This document shows positions 25,179 through 34,339 of a stretch of DNA of 64,000 bases, piece after piece. This DNA comes from Microbulbifer sp. YPW1. GTDB lineage: Bacteria; Pseudomonadota; Gammaproteobacteria; Pseudomonadales; Cellvibrionaceae. The DNA is taken from positions 3,174,001 through 3,238,000 of the forward strand of contig NZ_CP055157.1 in assembly GCF_013367775.1 (NCBI RefSeq), read 5' to 3'. Each line of letters begins with the position of its first letter. The first letter of the stretch is position 1. The translations under genes were made by a program, and so were the position numbers. The notes beneath the pieces are model-generated. The model was not told the DNA's origin. It saw only the letters and a program-made list of their open reading frames with translations, and did no database searches.

Positions 25179-28100
25179 ATGCTAGTTCTGCGTGGTGCTC
25201 CCGCACTGTCGAAATTTCGCCATCAAAAACTCCTTACCCAACTCCGCGCCCTGCAGCCCGCGATTGCAGACGTGTACGCCGAGTTTGTGCACTTTGCCGA
25301 CAGCGACAAGCTGGGCAAGAAGGACCAGGCGCTGCTGGAGCGTCTGCTGCAGTACGGCCCCACCGAGGAGAAGCACCAGCCGGAAGGCGAGCTGATCCTC
25401 GTGGTTCCGCGCCCTGGCACTATCTCTCCCTGGTCGTCCAAGGCAACCGACATTGCGCACAATGCGGGCCTGACCCAGGTGCACCGCCTTGAGCGGGGTG
25501 TTGCCTACTACCTTACCGGGGTCAAATTAACCGAGGCTGAACGGAGCGATCTGGTTGCTCTGCTGCACGACCGCATGGTTGAGAGCGTCTACTTCCAGAT
25601 GGAGCAGGCCGAACAACTGTTCGTGGTGGAAGAAGCCCGTCAGATGGGCCGTGTGGACGTGCTCGACGGTGGCCGCGGGGCGCTGGAAGCTGCCAACGTG
25701 AGCCTGGGCCTGGCGCTGGCGGATGACGAAATCGATTACCTGCTCACCAGCTTCGAAGAGCTGGAGCGCAATCCCACAGATGTTGAGCTGATGATGTTCG
25801 CCCAGGCGAACTCCGAGCACTGCCGCCACAAGATCTTCAACGCCAGCTGGACCATCGATGGCGAAGAGATGCCGCACTCCCTGTTCGGCATGATCAAGAA
25901 CACCTACCAGAAGGGCGGCGAAGACGTCCTGTCTGCCTACGCGGACAACGCCGCGGTAGTGGTCGGCCACGAAGCGGGTCGCTTCTACCCGGATCCGGTC
26001 ACCAAGGAATACGGCTTCAGCCAGGAAGCCATCCATCTATTAATGAAGGTGGAAACCCACAACCACCCGACGGCCATTGCACCCTTCTCCGGTGCGGGTA
26101 CCGGCGCTGGCGGCGAGATCCGCGACGAGGGTGCCGTGGGCCGTGGTTCCAAGCCCAAGGTGGGCCTGACCGGCTTTACAGTGTCCAACCTGCAGATCCC
26201 CGGCGCCCTGCAGCCGTGGGAAGTGAATTACGGCAAGCCTGAGCGCATCGTCACCGCGCTGGACATCATGATCGAAGGCCCTATCGGCGGTGCCGCGTTC
26301 AATAACGAATTCGGTCGTCCGAACATCTGCGGTTACTTCCGTACCTTCGAAGAAGATTTCGACGGCGAGCGCCGCGGCTACCACAAGCCGATCATGCTGG
26401 CGGGCGGCTACGGCAATATCCGCGAAGAGCATGTGGACAAGCCCGAATTCAAAGCCGGCGCCAAGCTGATCGTGCTGGGTGGCCCGGCGATGCTGATCGG
26501 CCTGGGTGGCGGTGCCGCTTCCAGTATGGCCAGTGGCTCCAGCTCCGAAGACCTGGACTTCGCTTCCGTACAGCGCCAGAACCCGGAAATCGAGCGCCGC
26601 TGCCAGGAGGTCATTGACCAGTGCTGGCAGCAGGGCGACAAGAACCCGATTGCGTTTATCCACGACGTGGGTGCCGGCGGCCTGTCCAACGCCTTCCCGG
26701 AGCTGGTCAAGGACGGCGGCACCGGCGGCAAGTTCGAGCTGCGCAATGTGCCTTCCGATGAGCCGGGCATGAGCCCCCTGGAAATCTGGTGTAACGAATC
26801 CCAGGAACGCTATGTTCTGGCGGTGATGCCGGAGGATCTGGATCGCTTCGAGAAGATCTGCGAGCGCGAGCGCGCGCCGTTTGCGGTGGTGGGTGAAGCC
26901 ACCAATGAAAAACACCTGACCCTGAACGACAAGCAGTTCGACGCCAAGCCGGTGGACCTGCCCATGTCCGTGCTGTTCGGCAAGCCGCCGAAGATGCACC
27001 GAGTGGCGGAAAAGGTGGAAGCGAAGACCACCGCCTTCGACACCAGCAAGATCGATCTCGCCGAGGCGGCAGAGCGCGTACTGCGCCTGCCCACCGTGGC
27101 CAGCAAGAGCTTCCTGATCACCATCGGCGACCGCACCGTAACCGGCCAGGTTTCCCGCGATCAGATGGTCGGCCCCTGGCAGGTACCGGTAGCAGACTGC
27201 GCCGTAACCACCGTGGCCTACGACAGCACCGCCGGTGAAGCCATGTCCATGGGCGAGCGCACCCCGGTGGCACTACTGGATGCCCCGGCTTCCGGCCGCC
27301 TGGCGGTGGGTGAGGCGATTACCAACATCGCCTCGGCACCGATCAAGAAGCTGTCCGATATCAAGCTTTCCGCCAACTGGATGTGTGCCGCCGGCCACCC
27401 GGGCGAGGAGGAAAAGCTCTACCGCACTGTGGAAGCAGTGGGTATGGAGCTGTGCCCGGACCTGGGTATCACCATCCCGGTAGGCAAGGACTCCATGTCC
27501 ATGCGCACCGCCTGGAACGATGGCGGTGTCGACAAGGCGGTTACCGCACCGCTGTCCCTGGTGATTTCCGCGTTCAGCCCGGTCACCGATGTGCGCAAAG
27601 TGGTTACCCCACAGCTGCGCAAGATGAAGAAGGGCGAGAGCGAGCTGCTGCTGGTAGACCTGGGTGCGGGTAAAAACCGCATGGGTGGTTCCTGTCTGGC
27701 ACAGGTTTACAGCCAGCTTGGCGATACCCCGGCGGACCTGGATGACGCCAAGCGCCTGAAAGGCTTCTTCGAAGTCATGCAGGAGCTGCTGGAAGAAGAA
27801 AAAGTCATCGCCTACCACGACCGCGCCGACGGCGGCCTCTTCGCCACTCTGGCGGAAATGAGCTTCGCTGGCCGCGTGGGTGTCGATGTAGAGATCTACG
27901 ACCTCGGCGATGACCCGATTGCCGCGCTGTTCAACGAAGAGCTGGGTGCGGTGCTGCAGGTACCGGCTGCCGATGCGGACATGCTGGCAATGCGCTTTGC
28001 CTCCGTGGGCGTGCCGGCCCACCGTATTGGTGAACTGAACGACAACGAGCACTTGCGCATTACACGCGAAGATAAAGAAATCTTCAGCCGCAGCCGCGCG

Positions 28101-29057
28101 GAACTACAGCAGATCTGGTCCGAGACCAGCTACCGTATCCAGTCCCTGCGCGACAACGCCGATTGCGCCAAGCAGGAATTCGATGCGATCGCCAAGAGCG
28201 CCAAGGAAGATCCGGGCTTGTCGGTGAAACTGTCTTACGACATCAACGAAGACATCGCCGCGCCCTACATCAAAAAAGGTGTACGTCCGAAGGTTGCCAT
28301 CCTGCGCGAGCAGGGCGTCAACAGCCAGGTTGAGATGGCGCATTCCTTCCACCGCGCCGGTTTCAATGCGGTTGATGTGCACATGAGTGACATCCTGTCC
28401 GGTCGTGTTGAGCTGGATCAGTTCAAGGGGCTGGTTGGCTGTGGTGGTTTCTCCTACGGTGACGTGCTCGGCGCCGGTGAAGGTTGGGCCAAGACCATTC
28501 TGTTCAACGATCGCGCCCGCGACCAGTTCGAAGGCTTCTTCAACCGCAAGGACACCTTCGGCCTCGGCGTGTGTAACGGCTGTCAGATGTTCTCCGTAAT
28601 TAAGGAGCTGATCCCCGGTGCGGATCACTGGCCGCGCTTCGTGCGCAACCTGTCCGAACAGTACGAAGCGCGCTTCGCGCTGGTGGGCGTGGAAGATTCC
28701 CCGTCCGTGCTGTTCAAGGGCATGGCCGGTTCCTACATGCCGGTAGCCGTTGCCCACGGTGAAGGTCGTGTGGAGTTTGCCAGCCAGCAGCAGCTGGAAG
28801 ACTGCGAGCAGTCCGGCACCATCGCCATGCGCTACCTGAACAACAAGCAGCAGATTACCGAGACTTACCCGGCCAACCCCAACGGCTCGGTGAACGGTAT
28901 TACCTCGCTGTGTTCCGAAGACGGTCGCGTGACTATCATGATGCCGCACCCGGAGCGAGTTGCCCGCGCGGTCAGCAACAGCTGGCACCCGGATGACTGG
29001 GAAGAGGACTCCGGCTGGATGCGCCTGTTCCGCAATGCGCGGGTGTTTGTCGATTGA
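25179..29057 (+). CDS. purL: Phosphoribosylformylglycinamidine synthase
   Basis: Converts FGAR, glutamine and ATP to FGAM in de novo purine synthesis. The 1292 residues (E. coli 1295) carry the full large-type architecture: an N-terminal PurS-like domain (about 1-140), a linker, and two AIRS-type halves with the ATP site. Signatures include [32 protein letters not shown] and [15 protein letters not shown]. The C-terminal glutaminase domain (about 1030-1292) has the nucleophile Cys1132 in LGVCNGCQ and the His/Glu pair in MPHPERV. The ATG at 25179 begins [11 protein letters not shown], matching family N-termini; the longer frame is rejected. Confidence 0.98.
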   Translation: MLVLRGAPALSKFRHQKLLTQLRALQPAIADVYAEFVHFADSDKLGKKDQALLERLLQYGPTEEKHQPEGELILVVPRPGTISPWSSKATDIAHNAGLTQVHRLERGVAYYLTGVKLTEAERSDLVALLHDRMVESVYFQMEQAEQLFVVEEARQMGRVDVLDGGRGALEAANVSLGLALADDEIDYLLTSFEELERNPTDVELMMFAQANSEHCRHKIFNASWTIDGEEMPHSLFGMIKNTYQKGGEDVLSAYADNAAVVVGHEAGRFYPDPVTKEYGFSQEAIHLLMKVETHNHPTAIAPFSGAGTGAGGEIRDEGAVGRGSKPKVGLTGFTVSNLQIPGALQPWEVNYGKPERIVTALDIMIEGPIGGAAFNNEFGRPNICGYFRTFEEDFDGERRGYHKPIMLAGGYGNIREEHVDKPEFKAGAKLIVLGGPAMLIGLGGGAASSMASGSSSEDLDFASVQRQNPEIERRCQEVIDQCWQQGDKNPIAFIHDVGAGGLSNAFPELVKDGGTGGKFELRNVPSDEPGMSPLEIWCNESQERYVLAVMPEDLDRFEKICERERAPFAVVGEATNEKHLTLNDKQFDAKPVDLPMSVLFGKPPKMHRVAEKVEAKTTAFDTSKIDLAEAAERVLRLPTVASKSFLITIGDRTVTGQVSRDQMVGPWQVPVADCAVTTVAYDSTAGEAMSMGERTPVALLDAPASGRLAVGEAITNIASAPIKKLSDIKLSANWMCAAGHPGEEEKLYRTVEAVGMELCPDLGITIPVGKDSMSMRTAWNDGGVDKAVTAPLSLVISAFSPVTDVRKVVTPQLRKMKKGESELLLVDLGAGKNRMGGSCLAQVYSQLGDTPADLDDAKRLKGFFEVMQELLEEEKVIAYHDRADGGLFATLAEMSFAGRVGVDVEIYDLGDDPIAALFNEELGAVLQVPAADADMLAMRFASVGVPAHRIGELNDNEHLRITREDKEIFSRSRAELQQIWSETSYRIQSLRDNADCAKQEFDAIAKSAKEDPGLSVKLSYDINEDIAAPYIKKGVRPKVAILREQGVNSQVEMAHSFHRAGFNAVDVHMSDILSGRVELDQFKGLVGCGGFSYGDVLGAGEGWAKTILFNDRARDQFEGFFNRKDTFGLGVCNGCQMFSVIKELIPGADHWPRFVRNLSEQYEARFALVGVEDSPSVLFKGMAGSYMPVAVAHGEGRVEFASQQQLEDCEQSGTIAMRYLNNKQQITETYPANPNGSVNGITSLCSEDGRVTIMMPHPERVARAVSNSWHPDDWEEDSGWMRLFRNARVFVD

Positions 29058-29080
29058 TAGACAGGCTCTGAGCACGTGAT

Positions 29081-29111
29081 AAAAAGCCCCGGTTTACCGG
29101 GGCTTTTTTTT
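29081..29111 (+). terminator. Terminator of purL
   Basis: AAAAAGCCCCGG-TTTA-CCGGGGCTTTTTTTT gives a 12-bp stem and U tract. Nearly identical to the terminator at 31319-31349. Confidence 0.93.
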
Positions 29112-29235
29112 AGGGCGCGATACCGACGCTGTTGTGTGTTCATTCGCGCGTGCGCCCGCTATGCGACATCGACCAATGGCGCATGTTAGGGTAATACTTC
29201 AGATGTGATCGCAACCACATTGTGGGGGAGCAGCG

Positions 29236-30222
29236 ATGAATACAGAGGAGCCCGCATTTAAAATGCCTCCGGTACGGGAAACCGCTTCCGGGAACCCGCG
29301 GCGAGTAGGGTTTGAGTTGGAGTTTTCCGGCCTTACCCTGAAAACCGCCGCCAACGCGGTAGCGGCCGCCCTGGGTGGCGAGTTGCAACAAGATTCGGCG
29401 GCAGAAATGTCTCTACATCACGATCTGGGTTGCTTCAACATCGAAATCGATTGGGACTTTCTGAAACGCTACGCCTCTGAGAGCGGCGCCAAAGAGGGGG
29501 GTGATGGCTGGCTCGACCTGTTGAGCCAGGTGGCCGCGCTGGTGGTTCCTATCGAAGTAGTCTGTCCGCCCCTGCCACTCGATCGGCTGCCCATGTTACA
29601 GGCACTGGTGCCCGCATTGCGTGACGCCGGTGCCCGCGGCACCGAGGAATCATTGATCGCCGCTTACGGTGTGCACATCAATGCGGAGATTCCGCGGCTT
29701 GAAGCGGAAACAGTATTTGCCTACCTGCGCGCTTTTGCGTTGCTGCAATGGTGGCTGGTAGACACGCACGAAGTCGATATTGCCCGGCGGGCAAGCCCCT
29801 ACATCGACCTGTATCCGGAAGCCTACGTGCGTCTGCTGTGTGAGCAGAGGCAGCCGTCGATGGACGATATTTTCTCCGATTACCTGCAGCACAATGCCAC
29901 GCGCAATCGTGCTCTTGATCTGCTGCCGTTGTTGGCGGAAATCGACGAGGCGCGGGTGCGTCGTGCGGTCGATGATCCGCGTATCAAGCCGCGTCCGGCG
30001 TTTCACTACCGCCTCCCCAACTGCCAGATAGAAAAACCCGATTGGTCGCTGGCGATTAGCTGGAATACCTGGTGTGCCGTAGAAGCGTTGGCGGCACAGC
30101 CAGAGCTACAGGCACAGCTGAGCGAGGAATTCCTATCGCGTAGCCAGCCAATACTGGGTGTCAATCGCAACAAATGGACTGACTTTGTCGAGCAATGGCT
30201 GAACGACCACGCATTGGTGTAA
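29236..30222 (+). CDS. Amidoligase-family enzyme (glutamine-synthetase-like fold)
   Basis: A predicted ATP-dependent carboxylate-amine ligase. The 328 residues start with a disordered segment, then show RRVGFELEFSGL, the GxExE nucleotide/metal motif (Glu27, Glu29). Also present are HHDLGCFNIEID, the EVVCPPLPLDRLP segment and YGVHINAEIP, all placed as in the amidoligase family. Comparative genomics has linked this family to peptide and cell-surface amide modifications, but its substrate is unknown. GGGGAG precedes the ATG. It is first of three overlapping genes with a GATase-I enzyme and a YqaA membrane protein, a combination that predicts a dedicated amide-bond-making and -breaking module at the envelope. 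Confidence 0.85.
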   Translation: MNTEEPAFKMPPVRETASGNPRRVGFELEFSGLTLKTAANAVAAALGGELQQDSAAEMSLHHDLGCFNIEIDWDFLKRYASESGAKEGGDGWLDLLSQVAALVVPIEVVCPPLPLDRLPMLQALVPALRDAGARGTEESLIAAYGVHINAEIPRLEAETVFAYLRAFALLQWWLVDTHEVDIARRASPYIDLYPEAYVRLLCEQRQPSMDDIFSDYLQHNATRNRALDLLPLLAEIDEARVRRAVDDPRIKPRPAFHYRLPNCQIEKPDWSLAISWNTWCAVEALAAQPELQAQLSEEFLSRSQPILGVNRNKWTDFVEQWLNDHALV

Positions 30223-30860
30223 CGGGAACCGCGCGGCGCTGGTCGCCGGGTTGGTGGTGTACTGCCGCAGCGCTGTGGCTGGCCGGCGCTGCGCCGGAGC
30301 GGATCAGTGTGCGACACAAGCCTTCGGGCAACCCCCTGCACGGACTGGTGATCGGTGGCGGCGACGATATCAGTCCCGAGCACTATCACGGTGATCTGCG
30401 GGAAAAAGTGAAATCCGATCCCGAGCGGGACCAGTTGGAAATTCATTGGATCAATTATGCCCTGGAGCAGCGACTGCCACTGCTGGGTATCTGCCGCGGT
30501 GCACAGCTGATCAATGTCGTACTTGGGGGCAATCTACACAGCGATATCCGCAACCTGCGTCGCCGTACTTACAATCGCCCCGGCCTGTTGCCTACCAAGC
30601 AGGTATTCGTGCAGCCGGAGTCAACCCTAGCGCAGCTCACAAGGCGTAAACTACGGGTTAACAGTCTTCACCACCAGGCGATAAAGCGCCTGGGCAAAGG
30701 CCTGCGGGTCGTGGGACGCGACCTTGATGACTTCACCCAGGCCGTGGAAAGCGATAGCGGGCGCCCAATTATCGGCGTGCAATGGCATCCCGAATATCTT
30801 TTCTATTTGCCAGCACAATTTGCCCTGTTTCGCTGGCTGAGAAACCAGGGGGCGAAGTGA
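30195..30860 (+). CDS. Class I glutamine amidotransferase-like gamma-glutamyl hydrolase (peptidase C26)
   Basis: The 221 residues have the GATase-I / PuuD-like triad: nucleophile Cys100 in LLGICRGAQLIN, and His198 with Glu200 in GVQWHPEY. LVIGGGDDISPEHY is the usual oxyanion-side motif. Such enzymes hydrolyse gamma-glutamyl bonds or supply ammonia to a partner synthetase. The gene overlaps the amidoligase stop by 28 bp, indicating tight coupling. The N-terminal segment is short of the usual first beta strands, which may reflect a compact variant. The stop overlaps the start of the next gene. Confidence 0.88.
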   Translation: MAERPRIGVTGTARRWSPGWWCTAAALWLAGAAPERISVRHKPSGNPLHGLVIGGGDDISPEHYHGDLREKVKSDPERDQLEIHWINYALEQRLPLLGICRGAQLINVVLGGNLHSDIRNLRRRTYNRPGLLPTKQVFVQPESTLAQLTRRKLRVNSLHHQAIKRLGKGLRVVGRDLDDFTQAVESDSGRPIIGVQWHPEYLFYLPAQFALFRWLRNQGAK

Positions 30861-31288
30861 TCAGCTACCTGGTGCTGTTCGCATCCGCCTTTCTCGCTGC
30901 AACCATTCTGCCCTTTTATTCGGAGGTGGTGCTGTTTGCGCTGCTGCGCGATGGCGGTGATCCGCTGCTGCTGGTTGCCGTTGCCACGCTGGGCAATACC
31001 CTCGGTGCCGTGGTGAACTGGGTCTTGGGCCGCTACCTGCTGCACTTTCAGGATCGACGCTGGTTTTACTTCTCCCATAAGCAGATTGCCAGGGCGCAGG
31101 CGTGGTTCCAGCGCTATGGCTTCTGGAGCCTGTTGCTCGCGTGGATGCCGGTAGGTGGCGATGCGTTGACTTTGATCGCCGGTATCATGCGGGTACGCCT
31201 GTGGCTGTTTATTTTATTGGTGGGGGTTGGCAAGGGCCTGCGCTATGTCTCTGTGGTTTACCTGCAGCAGTCCGCAGTGTTCGGCTAG
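30857..31288 (+). CDS. YqaA/DedA-like (SNARE-associated) membrane protein
   Basis: The 143 residues form about four hydrophobic segments: ISYLVLFASAFLAATILPFYSEVVLFALL, then LLLVAVATLGNTLGAVVNWVLGRYL with the conserved Gly-Asn and Gly-Arg, and WSLLLAWMPVGGDALTLIAGIMR. This pattern matches YqaA-type members of the DedA superfamily, thought to move lipids or small amphiphiles across the inner membrane. The GTG start (30857) overlaps the preceding TGA by three bases. Function in this operon is inference: export or flipping of the amidated product. Confidence 0.85.
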   Translation: MISYLVLFASAFLAATILPFYSEVVLFALLRDGGDPLLLVAVATLGNTLGAVVNWVLGRYLLHFQDRRWFYFSHKQIARAQAWFQRYGFWSLLLAWMPVGGDALTLIAGIMRVRLWLFILLVGVGKGLRYVSVVYLQQSAVFG

Positions 31289-31318
31289 TCGTCCGTGCGA
31301 ATCCGCCCCCGCCTCCCC

Positions 31319-31349
31319 AAAAAAAGCCCCGGTTTACCCGGGGCTTTTT
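31319..31349 (+). terminator. Terminator of the amidoligase operon
   Basis: AAAAAAAGCCCCGG-TTTAC-CCGGGGCTTTTT: a 12-bp stem with A and T tracts. Differs from the purL terminator by one inserted base in the loop/stem edge. Confidence 0.92.
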
Positions 31350-31470
31350 CGTTCCTGCGTATCACCAGGTTTGTCTAGACTGAGTTACAGGTACGATGCG
31401 GTGGCGCGAAAGCCATCCATCTGTTTTCGGAGTTCCATAAACCCTTAACCTGGATCAGGTAGATAATCCC

Positions 31471-32211
31471 ATGAGTAATAAACTCGATTCCTGCATCAGC
31501 CGCCGTCACGCCATCAAAACCGCGTTGGCAGGGGGTGCAGCCAGTTTGGTGGCGGGTACTGGCCTGATGAGTTTTTCCGGCGTGAGCTTCGCGGCAGCGC
31601 TCACCAAGGAAGAGCGCGATGCCATGAGCCCGGACGATGTCATTGCGATGATGCAAGAGGGGAACGAGCGCTTTCGCAGCGGCAAAATGCAGCAGCACGA
31701 CTATCTCGCGCAAAAGCGCGCCAGCGCCAAGGGGCAGTTCCCGGCGGCGGCAATCCTCAGCTGTATCGATTCGCGCACGCCTGCGGAGATTTTGCTGGAT
31801 ATGGGGCTGGGCGAATCCTTCAATGCCCGGGTGGCCGGCAATATATGCAACGACGATATTGTTGGCAGTCTGGAGTTTGCCTGTGCTGCAGCAGGCGCCA
31901 AAGTGATCCTGGTGATGGGGCACACCGCCTGTGGCGCTGTTAAGGGCGCCATCGACAAGGTGAAGTTGGGTAAGCTCACGGGACTGCTGGATGAGATCCA
32001 GCCGGCGGTGCAAACGACCAAGTACGACGGCGATCGCACCAGCAAGAACGCGGAGTTCGTGGATCAGGTTGCCGCGAACAACGTGCGCCATTCCATCAAA
32101 GAGATTCGCGAAGAGAGCGAGGTGCTGGCGAAGATGGAAAAAGAAGGCAAGATCAAGATCGTCGGCGCCATGTATCACTTGAATGATGGTCGCCTGGAGC
32201 TACTGAGCTGA
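31471..32211 (+). CDS. Tat-exported beta-class carbonic anhydrase
   Basis: Interconverts CO2 and bicarbonate. The 246 residues start with a twin-arginine signal (SRRHAIKTALAGG, about 10-43), implying export of the folded zinc protein to the periplasm. The mature domain contains the zinc ligands Cys98, His151 and Cys154 (SCIDSRTP and GHTACGAVKGA) and the Asp100-Arg102 dyad. An exported beta-CA is consistent with bicarbonate supply or pH control in a marine bacterium. A terminator for the preceding operon separates it. The ribosome site is weak. Confidence 0.94.
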   Translation: MSNKLDSCISRRHAIKTALAGGAASLVAGTGLMSFSGVSFAAALTKEERDAMSPDDVIAMMQEGNERFRSGKMQQHDYLAQKRASAKGQFPAAAILSCIDSRTPAEILLDMGLGESFNARVAGNICNDDIVGSLEFACAAAGAKVILVMGHTACGAVKGAIDKVKLGKLTGLLDEIQPAVQTTKYDGDRTSKNAEFVDQVAANNVRHSIKEIREESEVLAKMEKEGKIKIVGAMYHLNDGRLELLS

Positions 32212-32609
32212 CGCTTGCCGTCTGTGGCTGATCCTTCTGGGGGGCAGCCGCGAAAGCCACTTCTATTCAGGAACCATGCCCTAGGGACGGAAGCGCAGCG
32301 CACCCGGGCGTTTTTTTATTTCTTTGCTACACTTTAAATAATAACCGCAATAACGTTTCACGTATGGCAGCCATACTGCAAATCCTGGCTGAGTACATCA
32401 GCCCGCCTCCTGCCCGCCCAGTGATTGAGAGCGATCACTCAGCCGTTTCATTATCGGGAATTTTATACCAGCACCCCGACGTGGAAATCAACACAATGTA
32501 TCTAGTGGCTACCAGAGCGTAGAGGGGTGGCTGGCACCTGCCTATGGGCGGCAAGGTGGCAGGAACTGAATTGCAGCGAGTTCAGCGAATCTCAGAGAAG
32601 GAGTACATC
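32212..32609. other. Intergenic region before the TfoX-like gene
   Basis: Contains a 52-codon rightward ORF (32364-32522, MAAILQILAEYISPPP...) with no strong ribosome site, of uncertain status. It also holds the inverted repeat AGTGAT-N8-ATCACT at 32420-32439. The spacing does not fit a CRP site. Otherwise nothing recognised. Confidence 0.4.
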
Positions 32610-32933
32610 ATGGCGTATAACGAAGAACTGGTGGAAAAAGTCCGCGATCTACTTCCCAAGGAAGATGGCCTCAGCGAGAAACAGATGTTTGGCGGTCTCG
32701 CATTCATGCTCAACGGGAATATGGCCTGCGGGGTGGTGGGCGAAGAACTGATGGTGCGGGTGGGCCCGGATAATTATCAGGCGGCCCTGGGAGAACGCTA
32801 CACACGGCCGATGGACTACACCGGCCGGCCGTTGAAGGGCATGGTGTATGTCGAAGAGGATGCCATCGCCGAAGACCTCGATGGCTGGGTAACCCGCGGC
32901 GTGGAGTTCGCCGGTAGCCTGCCTCCGAAGTAA
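32610..32933 (+). CDS. TfoX/Sxy N-terminal-domain protein
   Basis: The 107 residues contain a single TfoX N-terminal domain: KQMFGGLAFMLNGNMACGVVGEELMVRVG, then RPMDYTGRPLKGMVYV. Full-length TfoX/Sxy regulators of competence have an additional C-terminal domain that is absent here, so this short form may bind DNA or RNA polymerase differently, and its role is unknown. AGAAGGAG precedes the ATG at 32610. Confidence 0.9.
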   Translation: MAYNEELVEKVRDLLPKEDGLSEKQMFGGLAFMLNGNMACGVVGEELMVRVGPDNYQAALGERYTRPMDYTGRPLKGMVYVEEDAIAEDLDGWVTRGVEFAGSLPPK

Positions 32934-32991
32934 GCCCAGTATAGAGGGCAGGGGGAGGCCGGGAGGTCGCAAGGGTCTCCCGGCCGCTTGC

Positions 32992-34104
32992 TCAGTGATC
33001 CAGTTGTTCCGGATTATCCAGTTTCGACGGTGCTGCAATGCCGTCGATTTCAATAGTAAGGTGGAAAACTTGGGCGCACCGCCGTTTCAGCTCTGCCTCC
33101 AGCTGATCGATCAGCTCTTCCGTGGCCTCCAGAGTGGCCTGGATTGTCGCCCGGGTTTCCGCATATTCCAGTACCGCTTCCGTACGCCGGTGTTCCGGCA
33201 CCCGATCCAGTAACTTGCGCTCGTGCTCGGCAATACGTTCGGGCATAGCGCGCATCAGTACTTCTTCCCTCACTTCGACCTCTGCCACCACCACTGTGTG
33301 GGTGTCATCCACGATCACCGAGCGCAGGTCGTGATAGCGCTCGATTGCCCGGTGTCCTTTTACAATTTCGTCAAAGGCGCGTTCGGCTTCCAGGTCCCGG
33401 ATGTTGGTCAGATAGCGCATGTTGATCATGCCCAGAAACACCGCGGTAAAGCCCAGCATGACGGCAATCACTACAGAGAACCCGATATCCCACATGGGAT
33501 TGCCGGTGCTCTGGGTCATGCCGATACCAGTGGCGGCGAGGATCACGCCGGTAACCGCGATGGAGTCCTCCAGCAGTACTGCAATCAGCGTGGGATCATC
33601 CGCAGCCGCCAGGTAGCGGAAGGGGTTGCGCCGACCGTCGGCCCGCATACGGGATAAGAACTCTTTACCCGCCACCAGCAGTACATAGCCTTCCAGTACA
33701 AAAGCGATGGTCAGCACCGCGCCAGAAATCCAGATGGGCGCAATTTCAAAGCCGAGAAACGCGATCGACTCGGGGCGCTCGATATGCCCGAGGTTTTTCC
33801 ACGCATGCCATGCGTGGGCCAGGCCGAGGCCGCAACCGATGGAAAACAGGCCGATGGCACTCCACAGATTCCACAGATATTTTTTCTGTCCGTGGCCAAA
33901 GGCGTACTGATTGTCTGCGGGCCGCCCACCGCGCTTTAGTCCGATCAGCAGGAACACCTGATTCAACGTATCCATCAGGCTGTGCACCGCCTCGTTCATC
34001 ATCGCGGCCGAGTGGGTGACCAGTGCGGCGACGCCTTTTAGTACGGTAATAATGGCGTTCACACAAATGGCATAGAGAACGGCTTTCTTGGAGCCCTGAG
34101 CCAT
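32992..34104 (-). CDS. Cation diffusion facilitator (CDF) metal transporter
   Basis: A proton-coupled exporter of Zn2+ or related divalent cations in the inner membrane. The 370 residues have six predicted helices. The helix II motif MNEAVHSLMDTLNQ and the helix V motif LLEDSIAVTG carry the metal-site His/Asp, followed by a C-terminal cytoplasmic regulatory domain (about 235-370, longer than average and rich in Glu/Arg). The HGQKKYLWN segment is the usual cytoplasmic loop. AAGGGGAAAGC precedes the ATG. It faces the TfoX gene and diverges from the first sulfatase gene. Confidence 0.92.
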   Translation of the reverse strand: MAQGSKKAVLYAICVNAIITVLKGVAALVTHSAAMMNEAVHSLMDTLNQVFLLIGLKRGGRPADNQYAFGHGQKKYLWNLWSAIGLFSIGCGLGLAHAWHAWKNLGHIERPESIAFLGFEIAPIWISGAVLTIAFVLEGYVLLVAGKEFLSRMRADGRRNPFRYLAAADDPTLIAVLLEDSIAVTGVILAATGIGMTQSTGNPMWDIGFSVVIAVMLGFTAVFLGMINMRYLTNIRDLEAERAFDEIVKGHRAIERYHDLRSVIVDDTHTVVVAEVEVREEVLMRAMPERIAEHERKLLDRVPEHRRTEAVLEYAETRATIQATLEATEELIDQLEAELKRRCAQVFHLTIEIDGIAAPSKLDNPEQLDH

Positions 34105-34339
34105 GCTTTCCCCTTAAAGCTTTTGCTTGTTTTCCATGAATTAATAAATTTCCCCAAGATACTGTATCTACAGGGTTCCTGGCGACAGCTGATTATAGAA
34201 CCGTTGAAACTTTCTCCTATTGACAGAGAGGAGGTCTCACCTGCCATTTACCCGGTACAGAAATATGCGGTGCCTATACTTGCCAAAGCCCGATTCCTGT
34301 CATTCCAAGCAAGCATTTCAGATTTTGTCAGAGGTATCC

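Noticed and set aside
32420..32439. AGTGAT-N8-ATCACT read as a CRP site
   Set aside because: CRP sites are TGTGA-N6-TCACA; the spacer and flanks do not fit.
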